Source: Phyllobacterium sp. T1293 (GTDB lineage: Bacteria > Pseudomonadota > Alphaproteobacteria > Rhizobiales > Rhizobiaceae). From it: DNA of 64,000 nucleotides. Numbering within the stretch: the stretch's first letter is position 1; each line of letters starts with the position of its first letter. Below are positions 1 through 9,710 of the stretch, piece after piece. Both the position numbers and the translations under genes were made by a program. The stretch lies in the NCBI RefSeq assembly GCF_020731415.2, contig NZ_CP088273.1, positions 1,989,001-2,053,000 on the forward strand. The letters are read 5' to 3'. A model generated the notes under the pieces. That model did not search any database and had not been told where the DNA came from. It saw nothing but the letters and a program-made list of their open reading frames with translations.

Positions 1-500
1 TGGAAGGCGAAGATCTGTCGGCTTTGCTGGCTGGACAGATTACGGACGTCGAACAACGATTGGGTGTCAGAATACCGGGTGAAGTGCTGGATCATGCAAG
101 CTCATTTCGATTTGGTCTTGAGCAACTCGAAGCAGATCCGCTTTATCGGCCATGGTCATCGCGAGCGGTTATCCTGCCGGGCGAAAACAGAATGATCGGG
201 CATGTAAGGTTTCACACGCGCCCGGACCCCGATCATCTCCAAAAATATGTCCGCAACGCCGTCGAATTCGGCTATCGGATTTTTGGCAATGATCGCGGCA
301 AAGGTTATGCATCCGAAGCGGTGGGAGCCATCATGGATTGGGCGCGGGATACACATGGCATCAGCCAGTTCGTCTTATCGATCTCCCCCGACAATGCGCC
401 TTCGCTCGCAATCGCGCGAAAATTCGGTTTCGTCAAAGTGGGCGAGGAAATGGACGACGTTGACGGAATGGAGCATGTATACTTGCGTGTTGCAGACTAA
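1..500 (+). CDS. GNAT family N-acetyltransferase, 5' end cut by window edge
   Basis: The reading frame is open from base 3 with no start codon that looks native (only a TTG at 24 with no clear ribosome binding site), so the gene probably begins before the window. The visible 158 or more residues carry the acetyl-CoA binding loop of the GNAT fold (RGKGYASEA, the R-x-x-G-x-A type motif A) followed by the usual strand-helix that ends in SLAIARKFGF, a hallmark of RimJ/RimL-like acetyltransferases. Family membership is clear; the substrate cannot be told from sequence. It ends with TAA and is followed by about 185 bases without a gene. It is not obviously coupled to its neighbours. Confidence 0.8.
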   Translation, partial: EGEDLSALLAGQITDVEQRLGVRIPGEVLDHASSFRFGLEQLEADPLYRPWSSRAVILPGENRMIGHVRFHTRPDPDHLQKYVRNAVEFGYRIFGNDRGKGYASEAVGAIMDWARDTHGISQFVLSISPDNAPSLAIARKFGFVKVGEEMDDVDGMEHVYLRVAD

Positions 501-685
501 ACCTGATGATCATAACTGTCGGCGTTTTGGTATGAGACACGATTGATTACGAAAACAGTGCAATTGTGACCATTAATCATGCATCTCCTGCTTGATAACG
601 CTGGCGTACAATACCGATTTAAGGAACCATTGAGCACTGAACTTGTTTGAGCAAACAAGAATGTTGTTCGTCAGGAGCAAACACG

Positions 686-1147
686 ATGTCTATCAAGTCT
701 TTTGTCTTCGCAGCTATGATCGGGGTTTCCGGCCTCGCACTCTCCGGATGCGTTGAAGGCAGCGGCGGCTATTATGAGGGATCGAGCGGCTATGGTGGTT
801 ACTATGGCGGCTACGGCGGTGGCTATTACGATTCTTATTATGATGGCCCGCGCTATGGCAGACGCTATGACCGCCGCGATTGGCGCGACGGGAGACGATG
901 GGATCGTCGTGACGACAGAAGATGGGATCGTCCGGGACGTCCCGAGAATCCGCGTCCGATCGTCAATCCCGGTCCACGGCCTGACCCCGGTCCACGGCCT
1001 GATCCGCGGCCACGCCCGGTTATGCCGCCACGCACCGATCCAGGCCCAGCCCCGGATGGCGGCGGACGGATGCGCCCGCTTGGTGACACTAGCGGGTCTG
1101 ATTCCGGTGGACGGATTATCATGCCCCGTCAGGGAGACAACCACTAA
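686..1147 (+). CDS. Small Gly/Tyr- then Arg/Pro-rich lipoprotein
   Basis: I chose the ATG at 686 because AGGAG sits 9 bases before it and it gives a clean lipoprotein signal: MSIKSFVF, a hydrophobic core, and the lipobox LSGC with Cys near residue 22. A longer frame from 647 would bury that signal. The mature 130 residues are low complexity: a Gly/Tyr block (YGGYYGGYGG), then a strongly basic Arg/Asp/Trp block (RRYDRRDWRDGRRWDRR), then proline-rich tandem PGPRPDP units. No domain is recognised. A surface-exposed, disordered, cationic lipoprotein of the cell envelope is the reasonable reading; function is unknown. The Pro-Asp-Pro-Gly stretch is encoded by near-identical tandem DNA units around 965-1015. 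Confidence 0.72.
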   Translation: MSIKSFVFAAMIGVSGLALSGCVEGSGGYYEGSSGYGGYYGGYGGGYYDSYYDGPRYGRRYDRRDWRDGRRWDRRDDRRWDRPGRPENPRPIVNPGPRPDPGPRPDPRPRPVMPPRTDPGPAPDGGGRMRPLGDTSGSDSGGRIIMPRQGDNH

Positions 1148-1307
1148 CGCATAATGCAGTGCTGCCAGAAACTGACAACAGTAAGGCCTACGAATTTCCC
1201 CTGTGCGTCTGTGACGGATGCACAGGGAGTTATCGAGACGGACAATTTCAAACAATTTCCGATATTTCGGACAGGGTATCCGGCATAGGTATCACAGCGA
1301 GGAAACC

Positions 1308-1667
1308 ATGATTGAAGCCTCGTGCCACTGCGGTGCCGTTCACCTTGAGCTGGCAGAACGGCCAAACGTCCTCCAATCCTGCAATTGTTCCATATGCCGC
1401 CGTGTTGGCGGTCCGTGGGCCTATTATCATCCCAAAGATGTGACTTTTACCAAGGGTGAAGGCACGACTGTCGCCTATATTCAGGGAGATCGCACGCTGG
1501 CGATGCACCATTGCCCGACCTGCGGCTGTGTGACCCACTGGGAAAGCACCGACAAGGAGAATGCGGACAGGATGGGCATCAATGCGGGCCTGATGAACCC
1601 GGCTGATATCAAGGGTATACGCCTGAGGCACTTCGATGGCGCCGATACGTGGACCTTTCTGGACTAG
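1308..1667 (+). CDS. GFA/CENP-V family zinc-binding protein
   Basis: A 119-residue protein with the two zinc centres of the GFA family (glutathione-dependent formaldehyde-activating enzyme-like; Pfam GFA): CHCG near residue 5, CNCSICRR near residue 30 and CPTCGC near residue 72. The fold is well known, but most members have no shown activity, so a role in formaldehyde detoxification should not be assumed. The ATG at 1308 follows AGCGAGGA and fits the family start; the upstream in-frame ATG at 1218 adds 30 unconserved residues. It ends at 1667, and the next gene in the same direction starts near 1853. Confidence 0.82.
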   Translation: MIEASCHCGAVHLELAERPNVLQSCNCSICRRVGGPWAYYHPKDVTFTKGEGTTVAYIQGDRTLAMHHCPTCGCVTHWESTDKENADRMGINAGLMNPADIKGIRLRHFDGADTWTFLD

Positions 1668-1852
1668 CCCAATATCTCCACGCCACATATTTTGTTTTAT
1701 TGCGTAGCAGCATAACACCCCGTAAAGTTGGTAGAAAATATCGGGCCGCGCATGAATTGCGTTATTTGAGCCTGAAAACCAACAATTGCGCCGGTTTCTG
1801 CCGAAATGTTCTCATTTGGCAGGAGAGTGGTGCGATTCGACCGGGAGTGAGC

Positions 1853-3292
1853 ATGGACGCGTCTATACTCAAGGATACAGCCTTTGCGGCAACAAACCAC
1901 GAGGGCTGGGTCAAACTGGCGCAGAAGGCCCTCAAGGGTGCCGATTTCAAGGAGACACTTGTCTCCCGGACTGACGATAATATTGCTATCCAGCCTCTTT
2001 ACGAGCGGCGTCGGAAAGCACAGCTGACACCGCGCCGCAATCCGGCGCAGCCATGGCATATTGTGCAGCGCATCGACGATCCGGACCCAGTCCGTGCCAA
2101 CAAACAACTTCTGGAAGATCTGGAAAACGGCGCAACCGGTATTTCACTGGTTTTCGAAGGCGCGCCCAATGCCTTTGGCTATGGTTTGCCTTCAACGCGC
2201 GAAGCTGTTGATCAGGTGCTGCGCGGTGTGCATCTGGAGATGATCCATCTGCGCATGGATGTGCATCCGAGGAGCCGTGCCTGCGCCGACTGGTTCGTCG
2301 ATTATATGCGCCCGCGCAACGTCGATCCCAAGACAATGAGTTTTTCGCTGGGTATTGATCCGGCTGCCACACTGGCCGGAACGGGCCGCCTGCGCATGAC
2401 GCTCGCCGCCCTGAAGGCTTCGCTGCCGCAATCGCTGGCTGGTTTCTTCTCCACCGATCTGCCGGGGATTGTGCTGGAAGCGGATGGGCGGGTCTATCAC
2501 AATGCCGGTGCCACGGAGGCACAGGAACTCGGCGCCATGCTGTCCATCGCTGCCGGGCACTTCCGCCTGTTCGAGGAAGCACGCCAGCCAATCGTTTACG
2601 CCGCGCCGCATATCGGTTTTTCCATCGCCGTTGATCAGGACCAGTTCCTGTCCATCGCCAAGCTGCGGGCATTGCGCCGCCTTTGGGCGCGGTTGCAGGA
2701 GGCTTGCGGCATCAGGCCATCCGAGGCAACCATCCATGCGGAAACCTCGTGGCGCATGATGACGAAGCTGGACTGCGAAACCAACACGCTGCGCACCACC
2801 ATAGCGGCTTTTGCAGCAGCGGTCGGCGGTGCGGACTCGCTTGCCATTCTACCTCACACAATCACCCACGGCCTGCCCGACCAGTTTGCCCGCCGTCTTG
2901 CACGTAACACCCAGCTTGTGCTTGCCGATGAAAGCAATCTTGCCTTTGTTGCCGATCCCGGCTGTGGTTCAGGTGCTATCGAAGCCCTGACCGAAGCGCT
3001 CTGCGAAGCCGCATGGAAGGAATTCCAGATGCTGGAAAAGGAAGGCGGTATCCTGCAAAGCCTCGTTGAAGACCGGTTCCAGCAGCGCATTATTGCGGCG
3101 CGCGAGGAACGGAGCCGGGACTATCGTTCCGGCAAACGTGCCATCATCGGAACGACACTTTTTCCGGCGAAACAGGAACGGCCCGTGACGGTGCTCAATG
3201 CGCCCCACATGCCCTTGCCGACGGATGGCGTGGTTCATTGCGAGCCGCTTACCTTCCCGCGTATTGATCAAACATTGCAGGCGTCCGAATAA
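1853..3292 (+). CDS. mutA: Methylmalonyl-CoA mutase small (beta) subunit
   Basis: The 479-residue product matches the non-catalytic small subunit of adenosylcobalamin-dependent methylmalonyl-CoA mutase, a TIM-barrel plus degenerate B12 domain. Recognisable stretches are the N-terminal [19 protein letters not shown] and the barrel segment ending in [18 protein letters not shown]. The start at 1853 follows GGGAGTGAGC; the frame is open further upstream to 1649 but that part overlaps the preceding gene and is not family-like. The TAA stop overlaps the ATG of the large subunit (TAATG), so the two are translationally coupled. The protein has no DGHDRG cobalamin motif, as expected for the small subunit. 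Together they convert methylmalonyl-CoA to succinyl-CoA in propionate catabolism. Confidence 0.9.
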   Translation: MDASILKDTAFAATNHEGWVKLAQKALKGADFKETLVSRTDDNIAIQPLYERRRKAQLTPRRNPAQPWHIVQRIDDPDPVRANKQLLEDLENGATGISLVFEGAPNAFGYGLPSTREAVDQVLRGVHLEMIHLRMDVHPRSRACADWFVDYMRPRNVDPKTMSFSLGIDPAATLAGTGRLRMTLAALKASLPQSLAGFFSTDLPGIVLEADGRVYHNAGATEAQELGAMLSIAAGHFRLFEEARQPIVYAAPHIGFSIAVDQDQFLSIAKLRALRRLWARLQEACGIRPSEATIHAETSWRMMTKLDCETNTLRTTIAAFAAAVGGADSLAILPHTITHGLPDQFARRLARNTQLVLADESNLAFVADPGCGSGAIEALTEALCEAAWKEFQMLEKEGGILQSLVEDRFQQRIIAAREERSRDYRSGKRAIIGTTLFPAKQERPVTVLNAPHMPLPTDGVVHCEPLTFPRIDQTLQASE

Positions 3293-5424
3293 TGCGCGTT
3301 CCAGATTTTACCGAGATCAATTGGCAAGAGCCTAAATCTGCGCCCCGCAAACCGGAGGCCGGGGTGTGGAAAACGCCCGAGGGTATTCGTGTCAAGCGCG
3401 CCTATGGTGACGCGGCGCTGAAAAGCCTGCCGCATCTGGATACATTTCCGGGTTCTGCGCCGTTCATTCGCGGCCCCTACCCGACCATGTATGTGCAACA
3501 GCCCTGGACGATCCGCCAATATGCGGGGTTTTCCACTGCCGAAGAATCCAATGCGTTTTACCGGCGCAATCTGGCGGCTGGTCAAAAGGGCCTTTCCGTC
3601 GCCTTCGATCTTGCAACGCACCGGGGTTATGACAGCGACCATCCGCGTGTGGCCGGTGATGTCGGCATGGCGGGTGTTGCCATCGACTCCATTCTCGATA
3701 TGCAGCAGCTGTTCGACGGAATTCCGCTCGGCGAAATGACCGTTTCCATGACCATGAATGGCGCGGTGCTGCCCATTCTGGCGCTCTATATTGTTGCCGC
3801 AGAAGAACAGGGCGTCGACCAGAAGCTGCTCGCCGGAACCATTCAGAATGATATTCTCAAAGAGTTCATGGTGCGCAACACCTATATTTACCCGCCACAG
3901 CCTTCGATGCGGATCATTTCGGACATTTTCTCCTATACCTCGCAGAACATGCCGAAATTCAACTCCATCTCCATTTCCGGCTATCATATGCAGGAAGCCG
4001 GAGCGACAGCTGATCTTGAGCTAGCCTATACCATCGCCGACGGCATCGAATATGCCCGCGCCGGTGTCGCTGCCGGGCTTGATATCGATACATTCGCGCC
4101 GCGCCTTTCCTTCTTCTGGGCCATCGGCATGAACTTTTTCATGGAAGTGGCCAAGATGCGCGCCGCGCGCCTGCTCTGGGCCGTGCTTTTGAAGAAGAAC
4201 TTCAACCCCAAGGACGAGCGCTCCCTGTCGCTGCGTACTCACTCGCAGACATCGGGCTGGTCGCTCACCGCGCAGGACCCTTACAACAACATCATGCGCA
4301 CCATGATCGAAGCCATGGCGTCGACGCAGGGGCATACCCAGTCGCTGCACACCAATTCCTTCGACGAGGCGCTGGCGCTGCCGACTGACCATTCGGCCCG
4401 TATCGCGCGTAACACACAGCTGATCCTGCAAAAGGAATCCGGCACCACAAGGATTATCGATCCATGGGGCGGTTCCGCCTATGTGGAGCGCCTGACCCAC
4501 GATCTTGCTACCCGCGCGCTCGCCCATATCGAGGAAATCGAGACACTGGGCGGCATGGCAAAGGCTATCGAACAGGGCATTCCCAAATTGCGCATTGAAG
4601 CCGCAGCAGCAAGAACCCAGGCGCGCATCGATAGTGGCCAGCAACCGGTGGTCGGGGTCAATTCCTATCGTCCGGTTGAGGATGTCAAAATCGATGTTCT
4701 GAAAATTGATAATGCGGAAGTGCGGGCGCGGCAGCTTTCCAAGCTGCAACAGCTCAAGGGCACCCGTGACGTATCAGCCGTGGAAAGTGCGCTGGCGACG
4801 CTCACCAGCGCCGCAAAATCCGGCACCGGCAATCTGCTCGATTTTGCCATCAAGGCTGCACGCGCGCGCGCAACAGTTGGCGAGATATCCCTGGCGCTGG
4901 AAAAGGCCTATGGCCGCCATGTTGCCGATATCCGCACCATATCCGGCGTCTACCGCAAGGAAATCGGCAAGAGCGCGGTTGTCGACCGGGTTCAGGCCAA
5001 GGCTGCCGCCTATGAAAAACGGACAGGCGAAAAACCGCGCATTCTTGTCGCCAAGATGGGTCAGGACGGCCATGATCGCGGCCAGAAGGTGATCGCAACG
5101 GCCTTTGGCGATCTCGGCTTTGACGTCATTGTCGGCGCGATGTTCCAGACACCCGATGAAGTGGCTGATCTCGCCATCGAGAGCAATGTTGATATTGTCG
5201 GTGTATCCTCACTGGCGGCTGGACATCTCACCCTTGTTCCCGAGCTGAAAGAGGCGCTGGGCCGCCGTGAGCACGACGATATCCTGATCATTGTTGGCGG
5301 CGTCATTCCACCCCAGGATTTCGATGCCGTGCTCAAGGCTGGCGCAGCAGCGATTTTTCCGCCGGGTACGGTGATTGGCGAAGCCGCAGAAAAGCTGATC
5401 GATACCTTGCTGGATTCATTGTGA
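3292..5424 (+). CDS. mutB: Methylmalonyl-CoA mutase large (catalytic) subunit
   Basis: At 710 residues this is the usual length for the alpha subunit. The N-terminal half is the substrate-binding barrel ([19 protein letters not shown] early on, then [16 protein letters not shown] and a conserved [10 protein letters not shown] segment). The last 130 residues are the cobalamin-binding domain with GQDGHDRG near residue 593, whose histidine is the lower axial ligand to cobalt, and a downstream GVSSLAAGH. It catalyses the radical rearrangement of (R)-methylmalonyl-CoA to succinyl-CoA. It is coupled to mutA by a one-base overlap and followed after a single base by the CorA-like gene. No meaB/argK chaperone GTPase is present in the window. 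Confidence 0.96.
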   Translation: MRVPDFTEINWQEPKSAPRKPEAGVWKTPEGIRVKRAYGDAALKSLPHLDTFPGSAPFIRGPYPTMYVQQPWTIRQYAGFSTAEESNAFYRRNLAAGQKGLSVAFDLATHRGYDSDHPRVAGDVGMAGVAIDSILDMQQLFDGIPLGEMTVSMTMNGAVLPILALYIVAAEEQGVDQKLLAGTIQNDILKEFMVRNTYIYPPQPSMRIISDIFSYTSQNMPKFNSISISGYHMQEAGATADLELAYTIADGIEYARAGVAAGLDIDTFAPRLSFFWAIGMNFFMEVAKMRAARLLWAVLLKKNFNPKDERSLSLRTHSQTSGWSLTAQDPYNNIMRTMIEAMASTQGHTQSLHTNSFDEALALPTDHSARIARNTQLILQKESGTTRIIDPWGGSAYVERLTHDLATRALAHIEEIETLGGMAKAIEQGIPKLRIEAAAARTQARIDSGQQPVVGVNSYRPVEDVKIDVLKIDNAEVRARQLSKLQQLKGTRDVSAVESALATLTSAAKSGTGNLLDFAIKAARARATVGEISLALEKAYGRHVADIRTISGVYRKEIGKSAVVDRVQAKAAAYEKRTGEKPRILVAKMGQDGHDRGQKVIATAFGDLGFDVIVGAMFQTPDEVADLAIESNVDIVGVSSLAAGHLTLVPELKEALGRREHDDILIIVGGVIPPQDFDAVLKAGAAAIFPPGTVIGEAAEKLIDTLLDSL

Positions 5425-5425
5425 C

Positions 5426-6418
5426 ATGATCGTTTTATATACACTCGAGGAAGACCATCTTCTCGCCCGCCCCGCCAAGGTGGGCGATACCTTGCCTGAC
5501 AATACGGTCTGGATTGATCTGCTCAATCCGACCCATGACGAAGATATCCAGACAGAGACCTGGACCAAGACCACCATTCCCACCCGCGAAGACATGGTGG
5601 AAATCGAGGAATCCAGTCGTTTCTATACGGAAAATGGCGGACAGTATCTGACAGCCCCGATCCTCTATTTCACCGAGCACAAACACCACGCCATCAGCCC
5701 CGTTTCCTTCATCCTGACGGGCTCGTTTCTGGTGACTGTACGTTATGCTGAACCGAAGGCATTCAGCCTCTATGTGAGCCGCGCCACGAAACCCGGCAAT
5801 GGCCTTATCAATGAAAAATGCAGTGGCGTGACCATTCTGCTCGGCATTGTCGAAGCGGTGACGGACCGGATCGCCGATATTCTTGAAGGCGTCGCCTCCG
5901 ATATCGACCAGAATTCCCATACGATTTTCCGTCGCAATGACACTGACAAGCCAATGACGACGAAGAATTTCCGTGACAGCCTTACCCGCATTGGCGGTCA
6001 GGGCGCGTTTCTCTCGAAGGTAAGGGAAAGCATTGCCGGTGTGAGCCGGCTGCTTGTCTATCTCGCCGCGATCACCGAGCAGAACAGCTACAAGAAAGAG
6101 ACAAAGGCCTGGATCAAGTCGCTGGAGCGCGACACGCAATCGCTCAGCACCTATGTCGACTTCCTCTCCAACAAGATCACCTTTCTGCTCGATACGGTTG
6201 TTGGCCTCATTTCCATCGAACAGAATGCCATAATCAAGATCTTCTCCGTCGCCGCCGTCGCCTTCATGCCACCAACGCTGGTCGCCTCGATCTACGGTAT
6301 GAACTTTGCCTTCATGCCCGAACTCAAGGAGGCTTGGGGCTATCCCATGGCCATCGGCATGATGATCGCCTCGGCCGTCATCCCGCTTTTGATCTTCCGA
6401 AAAAAGGGCTGGCTCTAA
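5426..6418 (+). CDS. CorA family divalent metal transporter
   Basis: The 330-residue protein ends with two membrane segments joined by the family signature YGMNF (GMN near residues 291-293) and a basic KKGWL tail, the layout of CorA channels for Mg2+, Co2+ or Ni2+ in the inner membrane. The long N-terminal part is the cytosolic funnel with a coiled helix. It starts one base after mutB ends, so it is probably cotranscribed with the mutase. Whether this copy supplies cobalt or magnesium cannot be read from the sequence. The link to a cobalamin enzyme is suggestive only. Confidence 0.9.
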   Translation: MIVLYTLEEDHLLARPAKVGDTLPDNTVWIDLLNPTHDEDIQTETWTKTTIPTREDMVEIEESSRFYTENGGQYLTAPILYFTEHKHHAISPVSFILTGSFLVTVRYAEPKAFSLYVSRATKPGNGLINEKCSGVTILLGIVEAVTDRIADILEGVASDIDQNSHTIFRRNDTDKPMTTKNFRDSLTRIGGQGAFLSKVRESIAGVSRLLVYLAAITEQNSYKKETKAWIKSLERDTQSLSTYVDFLSNKITFLLDTVVGLISIEQNAIIKIFSVAAVAFMPPTLVASIYGMNFAFMPELKEAWGYPMAIGMMIASAVIPLLIFRKKGWL

Positions 6419-6462
6419 GACGAAGTGATGAGATCAATGGCCCTGATGAGCGTCCCGACAGA

Positions 6463-6483
6463 TGTTGTAATCTGCTTACAACA
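6463..6483. promoter_or_regulatory. Inverted repeat, likely AbrB-like operator
   Basis: TGTTGTAA, five bases, TTACAACA: an 8-bp perfect inverted repeat ending 14 bases before the start codon at 6498. AbrB/MazE-fold proteins commonly bind palindromes over their own promoters, so autoregulation is the natural reading. An alternative is that it is a weak terminator for the CorA gene, but no run of T follows. Confidence 0.5.
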
Positions 6484-6497
6484 CTAGGGTACGGATC

Positions 6498-6665
6498 ATG
6501 TGTGTTACGCTGATACAGATTGGAGACGAAGTAGGCTTTATCTTTCCAGATGGGATACTAGAGCGCTACAATCTCAAAACCGGTGACGAGCTTGAACTTA
6601 TCGCGACTGACTACGGGTTTGAACTTATACCCATCCGCAAGGCCTCTGAAAGCTGTTCTAAATAA
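6498..6665 (+). CDS. Small AbrB/SpoVT-like DNA-binding protein (orphan antitoxin-like)
   Basis: A 55-codon gene, ATG to TAA. The translation has the swapped-hairpin AbrB pattern: a short strand (VTLIQIGDEVGFIFP), then LERYNLKTGDELEL, then a closing hydrophobic strand (YGFELIPI). The phrase 'L..Y.LK.GD.LEL' is typical of MazE/VapB-type antitoxins and AbrB-like regulators. There is no toxin gene on either side: 37 bases downstream the convergent GreA/GreB-like gene ends. A perfect inverted repeat just upstream supports it being a real, self-controlled gene. The ribosome binding site is weak. It could be a solitary antitoxin remnant or a small regulator of its neighbour. Confidence 0.62.
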   Translation: MCVTLIQIGDEVGFIFPDGILERYNLKTGDELELIATDYGFELIPIRKASESCSK

Positions 6666-6701
6666 ACGCGTTAGCCCGCGTTCCTGCCATACCGATTCAC
6701 G

Positions 6702-7175
6702 TTACGGTGCCGTATTGATCGCGGTGATTTCCCATTCATGCGTATTCAGCACAAAGCTGTCACCAACTGATTTGCCAAACATCAGTTGCGCCATGGGTGA
6801 GACATGGGAAATCTTGCCATGGCTGGCGTCGGCTTCGTCCTCACCGACAATGGCCCAGACCTGGCTCTTCTCGTTCTCGTCAATGATCGTGACAGTCATA
6901 CCGAAACGCACGACCTTGCTGGCGGGATCGGGATGCGACACCTCCGCAGTCTCGCGGCGGGCTGTCCAATAGCGCAGGTCACGCGATGCCCGCGCAATCA
7001 GGTCGCGGTCGGCCTCGGCGTTACCCTTGGCAAGGTCCTCATGTGAAGCGGCGATTTCTGCATCGATCAGCGCAAGACCGTTTTCGGTCACAAGATTCCG
7101 GTGCGGACTGATGGGACGCTCGCCCAGATCAATCGAGGAATTGCTGTCATCTTCCTTCGTGAAAGCTCTGCTCAT
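6702..7175 (-). CDS. GreA/GreB family transcription elongation factor-like protein
   Basis: The 157-residue product ends with the FKBP-like GreA/GreB C-terminal domain: FGMTVTIIDENE, VWAIVGEDEADASHGKISHVSPMAQLMFGKSVGD. The N-terminal half is predicted to form the helical hairpin (residues about 30-75) that in Gre factors enters the RNA polymerase secondary channel. I start at the ATG at 7175 (MSRAFTKEDD); the open frame to 7220 adds residues unlike the family. True GreA or GreB paralogs usually lie elsewhere, so this may be an accessory Gre-like factor. It is convergent with the small AbrB-like gene and divergent from the Tat protein gene. Confidence 0.8.
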   Translation of the reverse strand: MSRAFTKEDDSNSSIDLGERPISPHRNLVTENGLALIDAEIAASHEDLAKGNAEADRDLIARASRDLRYWTARRETAEVSHPDPASKVVRFGMTVTIIDENEKSQVWAIVGEDEADASHGKISHVSPMAQLMFGKSVGDSFVLNTHEWEITAINTAP

Positions 7176-7282
7176 CGGGTAAAGGTATGCCTTGCCTGCT
7201 CCTGCTGCAAGTGCCATCAATCGGATGGTCAGAGGGCTGGTCTGTCTTGACTGGTTTGAACGCCGATCGTGAGGAAAAGTCC

Positions 7283-8605
7283 GTGATCAACAGACGTCTT
7301 GTCTTTGGTGCAATGACCGGATTGGGTGCTGCAACATTGTTGCCCGCACGCGCTTTTGCTGCGCCTTCGGCAGGACTGAAACCCGGCTCACCCGATGATC
7401 AGGGAAAAGGGCTGAACGCACTTTTGCAGAAAGCGAGTCATACTGGCGAACAGATATTCCTGCCGCCGGGAACCTATATTGTTTCAGGTGTCGACCTTCC
7501 TTCGCGCGCCAATCTTGCGGGCATTCCCGGTGCAACACGGCTCGTCCATGGCGGCACCGGTTCTTTCCTCAATGCCAGCAATGCCAATCGGGTCCGGCTG
7601 AGCGGGCTTGTCATCGATGGTGCAAGCCAACCACTCACCGGCAAAGCGCTGGTCGATTGCACCAATGTGTCCGAACTCGTCATCGATGATTGCGATTTTA
7701 CTGCTTCCAGCAAAAATACCATAGCGCTCTACGGGTGCGGTGGCAGTATCCGCAACAGCCGTTTCAGCGAGGCCAAAGATGCGGGTATTTTCGCCTCGCA
7801 ATCCGGTGGACTGGAGATAGCTGCGAACCATGTTCATGATTGCGGCAATGGCGGGATTCTGGTGTTTCGCGATGCGCAGGGGCCGGATGGAACAATTGTC
7901 ACCAACAATCGCGTCGAGAACATCCGGGCGGATGGCGGCGGCACTGGCCAGAATGGCAATGGCATCAATGTGTTTCGCGCTGGCAATGTGCTGGTTGCCA
8001 ATAATGTTCTGAACAAATGCGCCTTTTCCGCTGTCCGCGCCAATGCCGGAAACAATGTGCAGATCATAGGCAATAACTGCCGTAACAGCGGCGAGATGGC
8101 ACTTTACTCGGAGTTTGCCTTCGAAGGAGCGGTGATATCAAACAACATCATCGATGGCGCGGCCAGCGGCATTTCCATGGTCAATTTCGATGGCGGCGGG
8201 CGCATGGGCACCTGCACCGGCAATGTGGTGCGCAACCTCACCGCAATTGGCCCTTATCCCGCCGATGCACCGGGCTTTGGTATTGGCATCAGCGTTGAGG
8301 CAGATATTTCCGTAACCGCCAATGTTATCGAAAACGCGGCGCTTTATGGCATCAAGCTTGGCTGGGGGCCCTATCTGCGCAATGTGGTGGCGACGGGAAA
8401 CGTCATCCGGCAGGCAGGCACAGGCATTTATGTCAGCGTGGTCGAGGGGGTTGGTTCTGCCATTGTCACTGACAATATCATTGAAAAGGCACCACGCGGC
8501 GGCATTGTCGGCCATCGCTGGATGGATGCAGTAACAGGCGACCTTGCGAGGCAAAATGCCAGTGGTAATAGTCGCCTGATCGTTGAGCGTAATATTCTTA
8601 GTTGA
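7283..8605 (+). CDS. Tat-exported right-handed beta-helix protein (TIGR03808-like)
   Basis: I take GTG at 7283 as the start because GAGGAAAA lies 5 bases before it and the product then begins MINRRLVFGAM, a twin-arginine signal followed by a hydrophobic stretch and an AFA cleavage site near residue 26. The 440-residue protein is built from repeated short strands with Asn ladders (NNRVEN, ANNVLN, GNNCRN, SNNIID, TGNVV, TANVIEN, TDNIIEK), the mark of a parallel beta-helix such as pectate-lyase-like proteins. It matches the uncharacterised Tat-secreted repeat family described as TIGR03808 in rhizobia and relatives. A periplasmic polysaccharide-binding or -cleaving role is plausible, not shown. 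Its 3' end overlaps the convergent asparaginase gene by 8 bases. Confidence 0.8.
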   Translation: MINRRLVFGAMTGLGAATLLPARAFAAPSAGLKPGSPDDQGKGLNALLQKASHTGEQIFLPPGTYIVSGVDLPSRANLAGIPGATRLVHGGTGSFLNASNANRVRLSGLVIDGASQPLTGKALVDCTNVSELVIDDCDFTASSKNTIALYGCGGSIRNSRFSEAKDAGIFASQSGGLEIAANHVHDCGNGGILVFRDAQGPDGTIVTNNRVENIRADGGGTGQNGNGINVFRAGNVLVANNVLNKCAFSAVRANAGNNVQIIGNNCRNSGEMALYSEFAFEGAVISNNIIDGAASGISMVNFDGGGRMGTCTGNVVRNLTAIGPYPADAPGFGIGISVEADISVTANVIENAALYGIKLGWGPYLRNVVATGNVIRQAGTGIYVSVVEGVGSAIVTDNIIEKAPRGGIVGHRWMDAVTGDLARQNASGNSRLIVERNILS

Positions 8606-9617
8606 TATTGGCTTCCGTCAGAATATCGGCGGGGCTGACAACACCGTAGGTGATGCCATTCCAGTTGCGCATTTCCCGGTCGGCAAACCGGTCGAGTTTT
8701 GATTCCAGTTCCGCATCATTGCGGAAAATCCTGGAAAGAACCGATGCGATCATTGCTTCGGATGCGCGAGTAGCGCCGTCATCGCATTTCAGCGCAATGC
8801 CAAGACCGAACTCCGGCAGGGCGGCGACAAACACGCCTTCCGCGCCGGTTTTAACAAAAATCCGCCCCGGTGCCATTTCCATCAGGCGGGTGCAGGCGCG
8901 GTTGGTACCAGCCACATAATAGGGCGCGGCCATGGTGGCATCGAGCAGACGCTTGGCAGCCTTGGCACGCACCGGCGGCAGGCCGGTGCCGGTTGCCATG
9001 CGGGCAAAGCCATGAGCAAGGCTTTTGAGCGGAATGGCATAGGTCGGGATCGAACATCCATCGGTGCCGCAATGATCGAGCGAATGGACCGCACCGGTCA
9101 CGCTCTCCATGGCCTCGCACACCATGTTCTGAGACTGTGAGCCAAGGGAGGAATAGCCCGATGTCGGAATGCCCAAATGCACGCAGGTACACAGAAAGCC
9201 GGAATGCTTGCCGGAGCAGTTATTGTGCAGCGCTGTCGGCTCCTGCCCGCTTCTGGCAAGCGCAATCAGCACCGCCTGATCCGATGACCAATGCGCACCG
9301 CATTCCAGCGCCGAACCATCAAGCCCAGCCCGGCCAAGCATATCGGCAGCCTTTTTTACATGCAGCGGTTCGCCTGAATGGGAAGCGCAGGCCATCGCCA
9401 ATTCCTCATCACCAAAGCCATAGGCATCCGCAGCACCGCTTTCCACCAGCGGCAGCGCCTGTATTGCCTTGATTGCCGAACGGGGAAAAGTCGGACGTTC
9501 AATATCGCCGACGGAATAGACAATCTTGCCATCTCCATCGGTGACAACGATAGCCCCGCGATGGCGGCTTTCAACTGTTTCACCGCGAAAAACTTCAACC
9601 AGAACAGGATTGCTCAT
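8598..9617 (-). CDS. Rhizobium etli-type L-asparaginase (AnsA/ReAV class)
   Basis: This 339-residue protein belongs to the third asparaginase class, unrelated to E. coli enzymes. The catalytic pairs expected from the R. etli enzymes are all visible: RSAIK (Ser47, Lys50), NNCSGKHSG (Cys134, Lys137) and a further Cys188 in HCGTDGCS. In the ReAV structure the Cys/Lys/Cys set forms a zinc site next to a Ser-Lys tandem. The ATG at 9617 gives MSNPVLVEV, which fits the family; an upstream ATG at 9629 is unlikely. The substrate L-asparagine is inferred from the family. It is convergent with the Tat protein and divergent from the DUF3750 gene. Confidence 0.85.
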   Translation of the reverse strand: MSNPVLVEVFRGETVESRHRGAIVVTDGDGKIVYSVGDIERPTFPRSAIKAIQALPLVESGAADAYGFGDEELAMACASHSGEPLHVKKAADMLGRAGLDGSALECGAHWSSDQAVLIALARSGQEPTALHNNCSGKHSGFLCTCVHLGIPTSGYSSLGSQSQNMVCEAMESVTGAVHSLDHCGTDGCSIPTYAIPLKSLAHGFARMATGTGLPPVRAKAAKRLLDATMAAPYYVAGTNRACTRLMEMAPGRIFVKTGAEGVFVAALPEFGLGIALKCDDGATRASEAMIASVLSRIFRNDAELESKLDRFADREMRNWNGITYGVVSPADILTEANIN

Positions 9618-9710
9618 GACGTCCACCATTGAACAGGAAATTGACCGAAATCGGCCCGAATTGATGGTCTTATAGGATGCTCTGTTTCCCTTTCCAATGG
9701 AGAAAGCTGC

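Noticed and set aside
1986..2672. A 228-codon frame on the minus strand within mutA
   Set aside because: It is Arg/Pro/Trp-rich and fully inside a clear enzyme gene; a shadow frame produced by GC-rich codon bias.
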